From Polytrichum commune (taxonomy: Eukaryota; Streptophyta; Polytrichopsida; Polytrichales; Polytrichaceae), in assembly GCA_950295325.1 (NCBI GenBank), contig OX485806.1:24242001-24306000 (forward strand): a stretch of DNA of 64,000 nucleotides. The letters run 5' to 3'. Positions 1 through 13,200 of the stretch are shown here, one piece after another. Numbering within the stretch: the first letter of the stretch is position 1; the number at the start of each line of letters is the position of its first letter. Both the position numbers and the translations under genes were made by a program. The notes beneath the pieces were generated by a model, which ran no database searches, was not told the origin of the DNA, and worked only from the letters and a program-made list of their open reading frames with translations.

Positions 1-869
1 GCTTAGGGTGAGTTTCCGTGTAGGCTGCTCACCCACCAAATTTGAGTGGGAATAAGGACAAACATGTCCAAATGTAGGTAGAATCTGGTGGGGCAGGGTT
101 TTTATGTTTCAACTATACTGAATATGATATTTATTGTCGCAAGTTTTGATTGTCTTTGTCAATCCTAATTATAGACCGCAGTACAGTAGTCACCAATGCT
201 ACAATGTTAACCCAACATTGTTATTTGTCATTCCTTGTAAACGTTTTTGGGGGGATTCATGGATTTACAATGTTGCGATTACTATCACTTACTAAGTGAT
301 TTTTCATCCAAATGTCAATCATCCATGACAATATTTCATCATAGATTTTTTAGGATGCAAATTATACCAAACCTTGTTTCAATAATTGGCAAGGGTTTCA
401 TGCATACACCGCACTAAACAAACAACAACATACACATACATGAACTGGGGCACTTAATTGATAGAAATTTTGAATGACTTACGGTAGAGATCAATTCTAA
501 ATTAACACTTCAAGATGGACAATCACAAAACATCAATATCGTCTTTCTTATCGAGTTAGAACTGTGAGAAACTTAAGGGCGATCCAAGAATACTAGTCTT
601 CCAATTATGGCGAAATCTTGGAAATTGAGTGGCTAACTTGAAGCAGGGCACTCAAGAGGTCACATAATTTGTTTCAATATTGATGCTTTGAAGTTGCACA
701 AGTAGATCTAGGAGTGAAAATCCCTTTGGATTCCAAGAAAAACTGCGTTTAAAAGGCCTTTAAAAAACGTCAAGAAAACCGTTACAAAGACAAGGGAAAA
801 TTATAAGCTCTACAACGCATATATTAAGTTTTGAGTCTCATCTCAATTATCTAAAAGCACCACTAACCT
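1..869. other. Non-coding DNA, nothing recognised
   Basis: AT-rich sequence with no open frame of useful length, no recognisable RNA gene and no clear repeat. It leads into the CT tract and the leader array of the Gnk2-type gene. Confidence 0.5.
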
Positions 870-890
870 ATTAGTGTTAACCCTAACTGC

Positions 891-918
891 CTCTCTCTCT
901 CTCTCTCCCCCCCCCCCC
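891..918. repeat. CT microsatellite followed by a C run
   Basis: About nine CT dinucleotides run directly into a C homopolymer. Shorter CT tracts recur inside each unit of the tandem array that follows, so this may be the decayed edge of that array. Confidence 0.85.
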
Positions 919-919
919 A

Positions 920-1805
920 GACAGTTAGAGTTAAGGTCTCTCTCTCTCTCCAACAATGACAACATCACAGTTGATGACGATGAAGATGGTGATAGTGATG
1001 GTGATTTCCGATCACGAAATGGGATCCTGGTTGAGGTTGAAGGAACGTAGAATTGGTGACTTAGAGGGGATGGCTATGGTGGTTGTATATGCATGACTTG
1101 TGGTGAGCATTAGCATGGTCTCATAGACATTTAGGGTTAAGGTTCTCTCTCTTTCACTCTTTCCAACAACAACATCACGGTCGATGATGATGATGATTTC
1201 CAATCACGAAATGGGATTTTGGCTAAGTTGAACCGAGTGTAGGAATTGATGACGCGGAGGAAATGGCTATGCTGGTTGTACGTCCATGATTTGTGATGAG
1301 CATTAGGATGGTCTTGTAGACATTCAGGATTAAGGGTCTCTCTCTTTCTTCCCAACAACAACATCATCAAGGTCGATCATCATGAAATGGAAGTTTGGTT
1401 AAGTTTAAGGGAACGTAGGAATTGGTGACTTGGAAGGGATGGCTATGGTGGTGGTGGTGGTTGTACATCCATGATTTGTGATGGGCATTAGGATGGTCTC
1501 GTAGACATTTAGGATTAAGGGTCTCTCTCTCTCTTCCCAACAACAACATCATCAAGGTCAATCATCATGAAATGGAAGTTTGCTTCAGTTTGAGGGAATG
1601 TAGGAATTGGTGACTTGGAAGGGATGGCTATGGTGGTGGTGGTGGTTGTACATCCATGATTTGTGATGGGCATTAGGATGGTCTTGTAGACATTTAGGAT
1701 TAAGGGTTCTCTCTCTTCCCAACAACAACATCATCAAGGTCGATGATCATGAAATGGAAATTTGGTTAAGTTTGAGGGAACGTAGGAATTGGTGACTTGG
1801 AGGGG
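920..1805 (+). repeat. Tandem array of about 180-bp units copied from the Gnk2 leader region
   Basis: Units carrying a similar GTAGGAATTGGTGAC-type landmark occur near 1047, 1239, 1415, 1600 and 1782, giving periods of 192, 176, 185 and 182 bp. Each unit also holds a CT tract, a CAACAACAACATCA-like stretch and an ATGGCTATG start-like sequence. The last unit is continuous with the start codon and signal-peptide region of the gene at 1806. In the earlier units the same ATG opens a mini-frame (MAMVV-, MAMLV-) that ends within about 8 to 12 codons at a TGA. The array therefore looks like head-to-tail duplication of the 5' end of the gene; if transcription begins upstream, the copies would act as short upstream ORFs. 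Confidence 0.75.
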
Positions 1806-4800
1806 ATGGCTATGGTGATGGTGGCGGTTGTTATACGAGCATGGATGGTGGTGGTGGGCATTTGTGTGATGCTCCCGGTGTTTGGGAGGGCCGAGTACAA
1901 CTGCAGCATGGTGCCGGTGCCGGCAAACACGATCGATTTCTTCACATTCCTTCGAAGTACTTGTCAAACACTGCAGCAAGGGACGGGCAAAACGCCCCAA
2001 CACTCCATGCACGCCACCTCTGTCAACCCAAAAACAAACCAAACTCTTGAAGTGTGGGCCGATTGCTCCCTCAACCAAGACGAGACGTTCTGTGAGGTGA
2101 GAAGGGGAGGTTGTGCGAATAAAAATATAGTAAAATGAGCGTGTTCTTCCTCTGTACATTGCAATGTTGGCGGCCATCAAGGTAAGTGGGTCTTAAAAGA
2201 ATAAAAAGGGTGTTTTTTTTTTTTTCCTCTCTGTACCCACTTCTCGTATGATATGGAACACCAAATAAGTGTGAGACGAATAGCAAATCTAAATCATGCA
2301 TGTAGCAATTTTTCTCATAATTTTTGAAGAGCGTATGAATATATTCTGTCAATTGTCAAAGTGAAGGTTCTTTGAGTCAATAAATGACCATGTAGTTCCT
2401 CCCAGTTATGTTGACTATTGTGTCTAGAATGGTTAACAACTTTTGAGCACGTAGTCCAATCTCTTTTCAACACATGTCTTTTGGTGCATGTTCTTAGAAT
2501 CAAACCCAACCATACACCACTTCAATATAGATTTAAGATCCAAACCCAAATTAGGCATATCTACCTTATGTTATTAAGCTTTTTTTATGAGATCACCCCT
2601 AGATTAGGAATCAAAAGTCATTGTTGTAAGAATGATGTGATGAATCCGTACATATTAAGGTTAAAAATGGTGAGGGCTTACCCTAAATATGTTAGCTTGT
2701 CCATGCTTCATGTATAGTTTGCAAATTGAGGTGGATTGCTTTGTTGTTTGTAGCTATTCTTCGTCCTTTGGTTTGCACATGTGGATAGGAGGTGGGGCCA
2801 TTTGTCTTTCTCATTGTTTGGGCTCATGGTACAATTGGGGTTGACATGTGTAAGTGGCCAATTTTTCTTTTTAGTGGTATCCAATGTAGTGTACGTATCT
2901 AAAATTTAATGTGTTGGGTAATTTGTGCCTCAGATATTCCTAGTGGTTTCTAATAGAAGCTAGATAATTTGTGGTGTATTTGTTCATTGGACAAGCATTT
3001 GTCGACATATGTGGATTTGGATTTGGCTACTTTGGTGCCTTTTTTCCTATATTCTTTGTTGATACATGCATGTAGATTGTAGATCGAGCCATTGTGCATG
3101 GCAAGACTAAGAACCCTTTAGCTAATAGGGGATGGTGTGCATTGTATGTAAGAGAGGAGCTGGGGTTTGCTTGTTTTTGGAAGCTTTGTCGATTGCTATT
3201 GTGTCTGCTATATCATCACCAGTGATTCCCGTGTGTGCCCAAACTTTTTGTATGGTTGATTTTCGCATTGTCTAGTATATTTGATGTATTGTGGTTGCAA
3301 TTTGTTCCTCTTTGAGGGACTTTTGGATAACTCTATTCTTTGTAGGAAAAGAATGTGTTTCTTCCAAAGTCAAATAATGTTATGTCAACATGATACATTC
3401 TATAATTCATTGTTCACTTTGGCCGTTAATGAAGGCAAGACATCTGCAAGTTGAGGAGGTTGTTGTGCTAATTAAATATCTCCCTTTTAGAGGTTGGTAA
3501 TCTTCACATGCTTCCATAATATTATTGAGCAAGCCTATGTGTTGTGCTTTGTGGGCCTTAGGAATCGCTTAGACTTGTGCTGGAATATTACACCTAAGGT
3601 ACACGAGTCTAAAATGGTTATTTTCATCATTTAGAACCCGTCATGAATTGATATGAATTTCTAAAATCATGATGGCTAGGAAGTTATAACATGGTCACAT
3701 TGTCCCTAGCACGAGGCAATCTCATCGTAGATATCAATGTAGATTTGAGAACCTAGCACAGATGTCACTATTCACAAATATTTTAAAATAATCTTAAACC
3801 CCTTCGTATGACATCTTGAGGTCTAGAATGGTTTCTCGGACCTTATGGAGGTGTTGAGTGCGAAAAATCACAAAGAGAAGTCAAAATATGTAACCCCTCA
3901 CCTTCATAGTCAAGCATTGGTTCATTGGAAGGGAGGTTCATGTGAGCATTCAACAAACAAGGGCCCCCCAATGAGGGCTTTATTGGATGTAGAGCTTTAA
4001 TTGAACGTGTGTTGGGGTAGATTTGAAGTCCGGACTTCCCAAAGACTTGTGTATAGCGTTGACTATGTGGTAGGAAGCCTCGATTGACTTGAGACTCATG
4101 ATTGCAAATACAAATCAACAAATCAACAAATCAATCTTCACCCCTGTATTTATTCTTCGACCCCAATTGTGGACCCTCCCTTTAACAATATTCCATAAAA
4201 TTAGAGAAGGAATTTTTTATAGAGGTACCATATCATCGGATAATGATTACATATGTCTAGTCTTTCAAAACAAGTCTAATCTATCGTCTCTTCTTTTTTT
4301 CCACTCTTTCCTTGTAATTTTCTTCTATATCTCCTATCTTGGGCATGTCTCGGATTTTTCCTTGTGTTCATCTATGTTGTGTAAAACTCTTGTAAATTCC
4401 AAGATTATGACTATGTGTTTCAAGGACAAAACAAAGGAATGAAGGCATGCAACTACTAGTTCACACAAAAAAATATCACATAGAAAATCTTGATTCTCCA
4501 ATCCATCCTCTTGCTCATTTTCAACGGTCAGGATTGTCCAAGACATGCTCACAAGACCTAATAGGTCCATATTCCATTTCTCTTAGAAGTATCCCTAGCT
4601 TTCCCTTGCTCTCATTGGTTGTTGCCATCTAATTTCTGAACATTTTTGGGGCTCCCCAAACTTCCTAATGACCCCAAATGGAACATCAAGGCCCACCTAG
4701 TTATATTGACTTGGCCAATCTTGGTGTTCCCGAAAGAACATGGAGACCATGTTTTCATTTCATTTTTTTTATATGTTAATTTTGAAGTGGAAATGGTTGA

Positions 4801-5096
4801 CTGACCGCGTTTGTTGTCATCCTCTTATTTAGACAAGAGCTTATGTTGGATGAGTGCTCTTGTATGTGCAGCAATGCTTACAAATCCTGAGCTCCAACGT
4901 CCTAACCGTGTGCCGAAATAGCAGTTGGGCGGACCTCAACATCGAGAACGATTGCTCCATTCACTACAATGCCTCGGACTACTTGAACCGACCCATCAAC
5001 AGAGTGCAAAATCTCCACAATTTGGAGTCCACAGCCACAATGTACATGAAGATGTTCACGTCCCTTTTCTTTGTCACTCTGTTGTGTTTCCGATGA
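1806..5096 (+). CDS. Gnk2/DUF26-type secreted cysteine-rich protein (two exons)
   Basis: Exons 1806-2096 and 4872-5096 join in phase 0 into a 171-residue protein. Residues 1-30 are a hydrophobic signal peptide ending near FGRA. The splice reconstructs the family signature C-x8-C-x2-C (C87, C96, C99): exon 1 ends ...DETFCE and exon 2 begins QCLQIL. Further cysteines lie at 33, 53, 111 and 125, and NDCSIHYNAS resembles the conserved end of the Gnk2 fold. Gnk2 domains occur in ginkbilobin-like antifungal lectins, plasmodesmal proteins and cysteine-rich receptor kinases; here there is one domain and no kinase. The C-terminus (MFTSLFFVTLLCFR) is hydrophobic, so a GPI-anchor signal or tail anchor is possible. 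Donor GAG|GTGAGA and acceptor TGTGCAG both fit consensus. Start 1806 is preferred over 1812 because it opens the hydrophobic leader. The 2775-bp intron carries a dispersed repeat. Expression is unproven. Confidence 0.68.
2226..2580 (+). repeat. Dispersed repeat family D, copy 1
   Basis: Begins with a ctctgtacccacttctcgt-type end and runs to a taggcatatctac-type end. The same succession of landmarks (cacccacttctc, tcaaagtgaag, acacatgtctt, cttagatcc, ccacttaa) appears near 52790-53110 and, reversed, near 5660-6016 and 55405-55712. It lies in the intron of the Gnk2-type gene. No protein is encoded. Confidence 0.65.
2581..4871. other. Remainder of the long intron of the Gnk2-type gene
   Basis: AT-rich intronic sequence between the dispersed repeat and the second exon. 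I see no second gene, no transposase motif and no RNA gene in it; the short frames present lack any family motif. Confidence 0.45.
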
Positions 5097-5279
5097 GCAT
5101 GAGCACTATGTACAGGAGAAAGGAAGCTGAAGAGGGTGTTTGCGGATAGAAGATCCGGGAACAAGGACGGGACCTGAAAACCCAAAAAAGAAAATATATG
5201 GTTTTTACACATCACGGTTCCTCAAAATCCAAAGAGCAACTCCAGCCAGGTTTTGTGTGGTGACAAGAACTGTTCTTGA

Positions 5280-5507
5280 TCCGACACACCAGTGTGCAAG
5301 TTGCTTGTTGATGAGTTGCCTTGTTGCATTTCTCACGAGAATGAGCTTGGCTACTGCACCATTGACCAGCCTTGCATATAGAAGTGGTCATGTGGAGGAC
5401 GGCATCAGGCACCAGCAATTCTCCCTCAATTTTACAAAATGTCACAAATGGTGTACGACATTGACGCCACAAGAAAGATTTGGGCCTTGACCGAGGAGTT
5501 TGACTGA
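5280..5507 (+). pseudogene. Possible short-chain dehydrogenase (protochlorophyllide reductase-like) C-terminal remnant
   Basis: In one frame 5382-5507 reads KWSCGGRHQAP..., then KMSQMVYDIDATRKIW and ALTEEFD before a stop. The last 21 residues line up position for position with the tail of plant protochlorophyllide reductases, sharing S-Q, D, R-K, W and E. A neighbouring frame just upstream contains SLATAPLTSLAYRSG, resembling the preceding LA...SL..SG stretch of that family, so a frameshift would separate them. The fragment is too short to be certain and has no upstream catalytic YxxxK region here. It could instead be chance similarity. Confidence 0.22.
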
Positions 5508-5659
5508 CACGACCCCTAACAGAATGGATCATAGTTTTCCCTTTTTGAGTTGTTTGCCTCCGCTCCCAATTTTCTGCATGCAACTTCCACCCTTCCATTT
5601 GACCGACTGCATGTCGTACTCACAACACATTCAAAAGCTGCTCTTTCCATCGACAAGCA

Positions 5660-6016
5660 TAACGTAGACATGCCTAAATCGAACACATCCATAATGTGGA
5701 CACCTATATTGAGTGCTACGTGGTTAGTTGTGGATCGGAGAACTGGCACCAAACAGACATGTGTTTAAAAGGGATCGGATTACGTACTCAAAATATGCTG
5801 ACCATTCTAACCTCAATAGTCAAACATGATGGTGGAGTCCTATATGATCACTTAATGAGTACAAGAATCTTCAATTGCAATAATGAAGAAAATATTCATA
5901 TGAGCTCCAAAAATTTATGAAGCAAATGGCTACAGGCAGGATTTGGATTTGCTCCTCATGTTTGCACTGATTGCGAGCTTGATATCCTATGAGATATCAA
6001 GTGGGTGCAGAGAGAA
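5660..6016 (-). repeat. Dispersed repeat family D, copy 2
   Basis: Reverse-oriented relative to copy 1. It starts with gtagacatgcctaaatc and ends with caagtgggtgcagagagaa. It matches the copy at 55405-55712 most clearly (tgtttaaaag-gat, ctcaaaatatg, atatcctatgaga). Confidence 0.65.
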
Positions 6017-7281
6017 AAGTATCCATCTAAGGCACATTGACCTCAAACAGCCCTGAATATAAACACACGTGTAATGTGATTTCACATTTGCTGCTTCGAC
6101 CGCAAACAGAAGATCAAATTCTTGATCATTTTTAAATACATGCCAGCTTTGGAATGCTGTCCCCTGTGGGCTCCATTGGCATGTTTTTCCATGCAGCACA
6201 CTTTTTCACAGAACTACCATAAAGCTGCAGATTCCAAGTTGACGAGAGTACAGATTCACCTAAAAAGCACATGGTAAGCAAAAAGTTGTACACCTGAACA
6301 CTTTTGGTGGCGCCACACCAATCATGACTTGACCAAAAGTTATTCAAAGGGGATAAAGCAATGATTTGTGGGACTCCCAGAGACCAATGAAACGAACTTG
6401 AATAGCAGCAATGCTGCGGATGACCTACACATTAATAGGAGAGATACATTTCTAGATATCATAAACCCATCGAGCTTTTTATTTATAGGAAAACTACCCA
6501 AAAGGGCAGCACCGGGTTTACAAGGTAGAAAACAAGATTTGAAACATACAAGGTGCTCATAGAAATGCATCATCAACCAATTTACAGACATGGGTCTGGA
6601 TGGCCTATCGTTGTGCACCAACTGCACTTGTTCCAAGCCTAGATTGTTTGCAATAGATGTATCAATAAGAAAAATGTTTAATATTCAAAGCCATTCGCTA
6701 CAACATTGCATCTATAAAGTGCTCTTCCTGTTTCCCCAAAAAACAACAAAGATGCAGCCAGCCTTTGCTATTTGAATGTTAGAGACTATTGAGAACTTTG
6801 TCAGCGGCTATTGGTCAAGCTTAGGTTCCAAAGGTGGCAGCAAACAGGCACAGACTCTAATAGAATGTACTAAACCAAAGAAACACCTATTTGCTGCATC
6901 TCCAAAAAAGGAGACAAAGAATTTAACTTTTAGGTAATAATTACCTTAGTATATGGCACTACAATTGTAACCAGAGCACTACACTTGACACCTTCTTGAG
7001 GTGGATCTAATAATAGATACAACATCCTACGGCTGGTTACATGGAAACATGTTGCCAGCTCATGAAAGCCAATGTATTGGGAAACATAAAAAGACTGGTA
7101 AATCAATGGCAGACCAATAGTGACCTGGTTACAGCTAGTGCGATTGTGTGAGATGTGCCTGAAATCTCAACTGCAGTGACAAGCAAACAAGAGGTTATGT
7201 GAACCAGCGTGGATATAGCTGAGGTAGATAACCTTAATTGGAATTTTGATTGCCGATTTTACTCGAATTAGGGCTCTGAAA
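6017..7281. other. 3' flank of the golgin gene
   Basis: No independent gene recognised. On the minus strand this is downstream of the golgin stop codon at 7282 and probably includes its 3' untranslated region; an AATAAA-like signal on the minus strand lies near 6479-6484, but the true cleavage site cannot be told from sequence. Confidence 0.4.
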
Positions 7282-10200
7282 CTACTTGCCTCCCACAGCT
7301 GCACTGAGTCTTTCGATCTGCAACAACACCAAAATCTACTGATTAAAAATAATGGACATGATATGAATATCAGAGTCAGAATTCCAGTAATTGCTGAAGG
7401 TTGCCACAAAACCCAAAGTGAAGAAAGATACTAGGCCAGAAAATAAAAACCTCCAGTGCAGTTCCTACACCTTCAGGGACACCCTACAAGATCAAAGCTT
7501 CACAAAGATACAGACCAAATGATGCATAAAAATAGAGTTTTTTTGTTAAGTTTCCAAGTGAAACGCCCAGTGAGTTGGCTACCCTGAGTTTGAAAGCTTA
7601 TGCATAAAGTGACCCAAGTTTTATTAAGGCTTAAATTAGCATGATAAAATAGCAGGGCCAGGTTATTGAAAACGGGAATTCTAGAATCTCGTACTAGGAT
7701 CAGGTGGACCAAGCCAGCCATGCATAGGCCAACCCAGAATTTAGGGTGGCAGGTCCCATGGGGTCAGAACCAATTTTGGATCTTCAAAGTCTCAGTTTTT
7801 TCGATTGAACAAGGAGGTCCAAGGAGTTTCACCCATGTTTCAAAAATAGACTCAAGCTCAACGAGGCACCAAACTCTTTGACCTGAGAACTTGTGATATG
7901 GTCTGAGGACTCCTTGTTTGCTGTGGATAACTCTAATACAAAGCAAACAAAGACAGTTTTTGAAGTAGATGATCTGTTACAACTTCAGCTACTGCCATTT
8001 CTCTAAAGAAAGCTTGCACAATGTACCTGACCCACAAGCATGTCAATCTGTTCTCGATACATTTGTTTCACATCTGACAAATCTGCTCTAAGCTCCTCCA
8101 CCTGTGCCCAGACCGCATCCTAGTTTAGAACCTCTTTGAACATGATCAAATAACATTCAGTGGCATTGAACAGAATGAAATGCACAATCTCAAATAGGAT
8201 TGCCAAGGAAGGTGTATAGAGAGGTAAAATAGATGATGTACACAATACAGAGATTCAAAGGGATCACAGTGAAGTCCTAAGGCCAAGGGGAGACTAGCTA
8301 AATTCCATGAAGTAAGAAAACTTTGACAGGTACAGAGAAGTTCATATATGCATTCCTAGTGTACATACTAACCTCGTTGGAACTACTTCAGGAATGACAC
8401 TGCCACTTTTAGGAGACACACAAACTGCCAAAAAGATGGTGATTCCTATCCTATGTTTGTTTCACGTAATATTTAAAGAGATAGAAGAGAACATTTGCAC
8501 TCTCACCTCTTCATCACGCTCTCCCATCAGCTCAAGAGCTGACGTGTGTCTACGCCTCAAAGACTCCAACTCAGCTCGCATACCCGGCAACAAAGTGGCT
8601 TCAGCCCTCAGTGCCTCACACTGACTCAGAAATGAAAAGTCATGATATCAGGCATTTTCCAAAAGAACAAAGAACAAATCACTAGTTCTCAAGCCAGAAT
8701 TAGCAAGCAATGAGTGAAAATCCATCAGCAAGTGCGCAGCAACAGCATGTTTATATTTGACAGTACTTTCCTGATGATGTTAACCCACAGTTGTAATCAT
8801 TAAGGAGCATCCAGGTTCATCAAATAATTAAATTCTTTCGCGTTTTAAATTAATCAATTATATGATTGCTAACCACATTTAGCACCTTAATAGAAACACA
8901 TCTCAAACTTACAAATAAGGTTACCTTGCTGAGCCTGGGAAATCTGCCTGACAAATTAATTACAAACTACATACCAATGACACACGCAAAGGACGTACCT
9001 GGGTGGTAGCTTTAACTAGCTCCTCGGCTAGAGAATCACGAGTCAATTCCAGAGCAGCCTGCAGGCATGAAGGCCCCAACAAGGTCAAATGCTGCTAATA
9101 TGTCAACAAACCAGAGCTATTAAAAGGGTAGACTATACCATTGCAATCTCAAAAGAAAGTAGGTACCCATCAACCTAATGTGCACAGATGGACTGATCAA
9201 ATACTGAGGCTTGAGCTGCTGCATACCAATCGTGTTGCGTAAGAGGCCACTTCTCCTTCTTTGTGCCGCACAAGGATTTCCAGTTGTTCATATGTACTTT
9301 TCCCAAAATGCAGTGATGGTGACGGAGGTCGGTCACTGAAACTAAATCTGTCACTATGTCGGTCACTATGACCTAGGAAACGGTCTGGCAGGTTGTCAAA
9401 TGGAGACTGCTGCAGAAGGAGACTCTCTTCCATACTTCCCTGACTGCTCATACTAGGCCACCGCTTCAAGCCCTTTGCCACAGCTGCCAGAGAATATCAA
9501 TCCTCTCAGCATTATACACCATCAACAAGCTAATATTATCAATCAAATTCATGCATTGCTGCTGAAGCTTTGCACTTGTAATCTATGAAAGCTTCAAGAA
9601 TTATCATAAATAATCAAATAACAGCAGATGAAAGATGGAGTTCTGCATTTTTCCAGTAATGTACAAGTCACTCTCATTGCAAAGGTACAGTCCCAAAGAA
9701 ATGGTAAATGAAAGTTATGGGGTGCAGTTCATTGCTTGGTGAAGGAAGGATGCATGTATTTGTTCCAACAAAAATACTGCAACACAGTTTAGATGCCAAG
9801 AGAAGAGAACGTACAGGGCTCATTGGGTTGAGCAGCTGCAACAGCCTTTTCTGCAGCAGCCCGACCCTCTGCCCTAATACGTTTCTCATACTCTGCCATT
9901 GCTGCCCGCTCTTGCTCTATTTCCTGTGAAAACAAGCATGATAGAACTTTTAAGTTAGGCTTTGTTTCCTGGTACAATGAGAACTTTAGGTACAATTCAT
10001 CTCCAACCTTTACCTTAACTCTCATTACTATTAACTTCCGTCCTGACTCAAGAAACCTTATGATCAGTGCCATTATAATCTTGTCATTATTTAATTCTCA
10101 GTTGGAAAGTATGTGGGTCAGCTATTGCAACCATCAGTACAATCTGATCTTCTCAACTCCTAATGCTAATTAAGGTGCACAAAAGGATACAAATTGTCAG

Positions 10201-13200
10201 ACACTAATCCATCCCAGAAACCTCAAGGCAAACACAAAATTATATGTTCCAATCTTTCAGAAAGTTTTAGGAAGCCCTTGAATTTCAAGAGAACAGAAAC
10301 CTGCTCAAGAGCCTCCCGACGAGCTTTCTCCTCATTCAATTCACGCTTGTATTGTTTTCGAATTGTTTTAATCTCCTCTTCAATCTGGCGGGCACGGCCC
10401 TCATGAGTAGCTGCAGCCTCTGTGGCAGCCAAGTATTCTTGCCGATTCTCTGATGCACGCTGTCTCTCTTTCTCTAAAGAACGCTGAAGCTGAGCTTGCT
10501 CTGCTCTTAGGCATGAAACCTGTATTGTTCCAAGAATTCTTCAGTAGCATACACTGGGTGACTTTAAAGTCAGTGACCTCAAACTGAACATAAGCAACAT
10601 AATTTTAGCATGTCAGGAAAAGATTTCCAATAGACGCTGCATATAGCACAATACCCATTCAATACCTCCACTTTTCTCCTGTTTACGATATCTTGATAGT
10701 TTATTATGGAGTATTTATAGCAATCAAATTGAGATCAAACTTTAATTTCATAGTTCCAGCAGTACCACAAACCTGAGCTTCCATGACTGCCATCCGAGAC
10801 AGTGTTTGAGTAAGACGCTCATTCACTGCTCTCTCCTTTTCTTGAGCAGTTGCAGCTTTTGCCTCTGCTTGCTGCAATTTCGACCACAAAGAATTCAGTT
10901 GTGCTCCATTCAAGTATAATCTGATGGGAAACTTCCCTTCATTCTCTTTCATTATGATATTCCAATCCACCAGAAAGCCACAGCATATTTTGTGCCACAA
11001 ATAATAATACATGCTTGAAACTTTATTTTCTTCCAAAGCTCGTCCTCAGAAGTCGTTTTGTTAGTCACTTCTCAACATGGCCACACGCACACTTAGGTAG
11101 GCATGGTGGATGCATCATATTTGAGTAGCATGTCTCAGGCACCAGAGGCACCTTTACTTTGTAGATGTTTAAGAACTTGAAAGGCATCCTCAACATAGGC
11201 TGTACAGCAACTACAAAAGAGATGTGCTCACCTGCAGGCGAGAGTTCAATGAACGCTCCACACCATTCCATGCATCGGTTCGCATTGTCATTGATTCCTG
11301 AATGTGAGAAAATGGAAGTTTGGTTACAAAAGACATGAAACATCTACTGATTGTATAATAAAATCGAGTGAATATGGATAACAACTCAAGCATGATAACG
11401 CGTAGGTTTGAAAGTTCATGCAAGTAACACAAATACCTCCCAAATACCTTCATCCAAGTAGGATGAGATCATCATATGTGATTACAACCAAAAGAGGACC
11501 CTTAACATACACAAAGCTCATTCTTTTACAATACCATCAACCACCAAGGTAGATAATCCTGGCTTGGAAAATAGGCTTCATCCAGGCACTTCTGCTTGTA
11601 TGACAGATCAATCTTAGACCACATCAATAGTCACACAAAAGGAATGCACCTGTAAGGCTTCAATATGTCGAAGTAAAGGTCTGGTGGAGTCAGGCATCCG
11701 TGCACTCAACTCTTCATACCGTGCTTCGGCAGCCTGAACAAATTACCAAGCTCTTCAAATTAAGCCTCCCCAACTTGCAATCATTATCTAAAATTTGTTC
11801 AATTTGTAAACTCGAGACAAAAGAATAAGAGAAAACCCCAAAACCTTCTTGAAGCCCCCAGTAACTTTAAACAAGTTCATTTCAGAAGCTTAAGAACAAT
11901 CAGTCTGCACTTACAGAAACACACATTATCTTATAGGAACCAGACATTCTTTGTTCTATGCTACTATTTTAAATCCTGGCAAACAGTATGAAATTACTCT
12001 AATGCCAAACACGGAAAATATATCACAATCTTTAATCATAACAACTATCATGCAGAAATTCTACCAGGAGCCTGCTATGACAACAGTAAGCTACTGTAGT
12101 TGTTGCAAGTCAGAAGGCTGTGACAGAACAAGAATCGATATAATACAAAGCTTGAGACAACAGAGTCCTTGGACAATAAAGTACCTGGCAGCGCTTCTCA
12201 AGATCTTCAATATCATATCGGAACCTGTCCTCTTGTGAAGCCGCCTGTCAACCACCGCCCAGCATTGAAAAGGCTCACATTAGACAGTGGACCTGCCTCT
12301 AAGTAGCTACCCCAAAAGAATCTGTTTATGGCAAGATTTCCTGGTCTTGCAGTTATATTGAACAGGTTATCTTCACTGCAAAGCCAGCTCACAGTTAAAA
12401 TGGCATGTTACGCAAATTACACAATTTATACAATTGACCATTAATATGATACTATCACATTAATGCATATTACAGATTTTTACAGATTCTTTTGGAAACA
12501 AATAACTGAAGTGGACCTGCTGCTCAGTGCGTGTGAGAGCCTGCCGAAGTTCAGCTATATTCTGCACAAGGGCAATTTCACGTTCACTGGCTTCCTTCAA
12601 GCGGCGGTCTAAATCAGCCCGAGCTTCACTATCAACGCGAGCTTCAGCAAGAGCTGCAGCTTCCTTTGCTTCATTTAAAGCCTTGCTGTAAAACTCTTTC
12701 TGAGCTGCCATCTCCACCTGTCCTCTCTCCACTGCCTCCTGCAAGGCTTTTTCAGTTGCAGCCTTGTCTTTTCTCATACTCTCCACCTTTGCCTCCTCCA
12801 CCTGTAGCCAGTGGGCACAGAACCTATGTTAAGACATCAAAACTCCGCAATCTGTTCATGTTGAACAAAAGCACTAAACACTCACACAGTCAGTGAACTA
12901 TTCTTTGTTTTGAATATACATCAAACAGTCTCCAATGTAGCAGCTGCAAAAAGAAGAAGCAAATTGCCTTGAAAATCATGTCACTTGAGAATCGTGTTAC
13001 CTTGAAAACATCCTGCATATTTCTCTGTGGCCCAGAACATGCGCAGCTACTTAAATGCTTCACCCTCTTTTGTATAAGATATTATTTGTTATAATACACA
13101 GATAAGGACAATGTTGCCAAACCTGAAGTTTAGAAGTCAACCGATTCTTCTCCTCTTCCATCTCTCGAACCTGGGCCCGCAGTTTTTTGATAGTTCCCTC

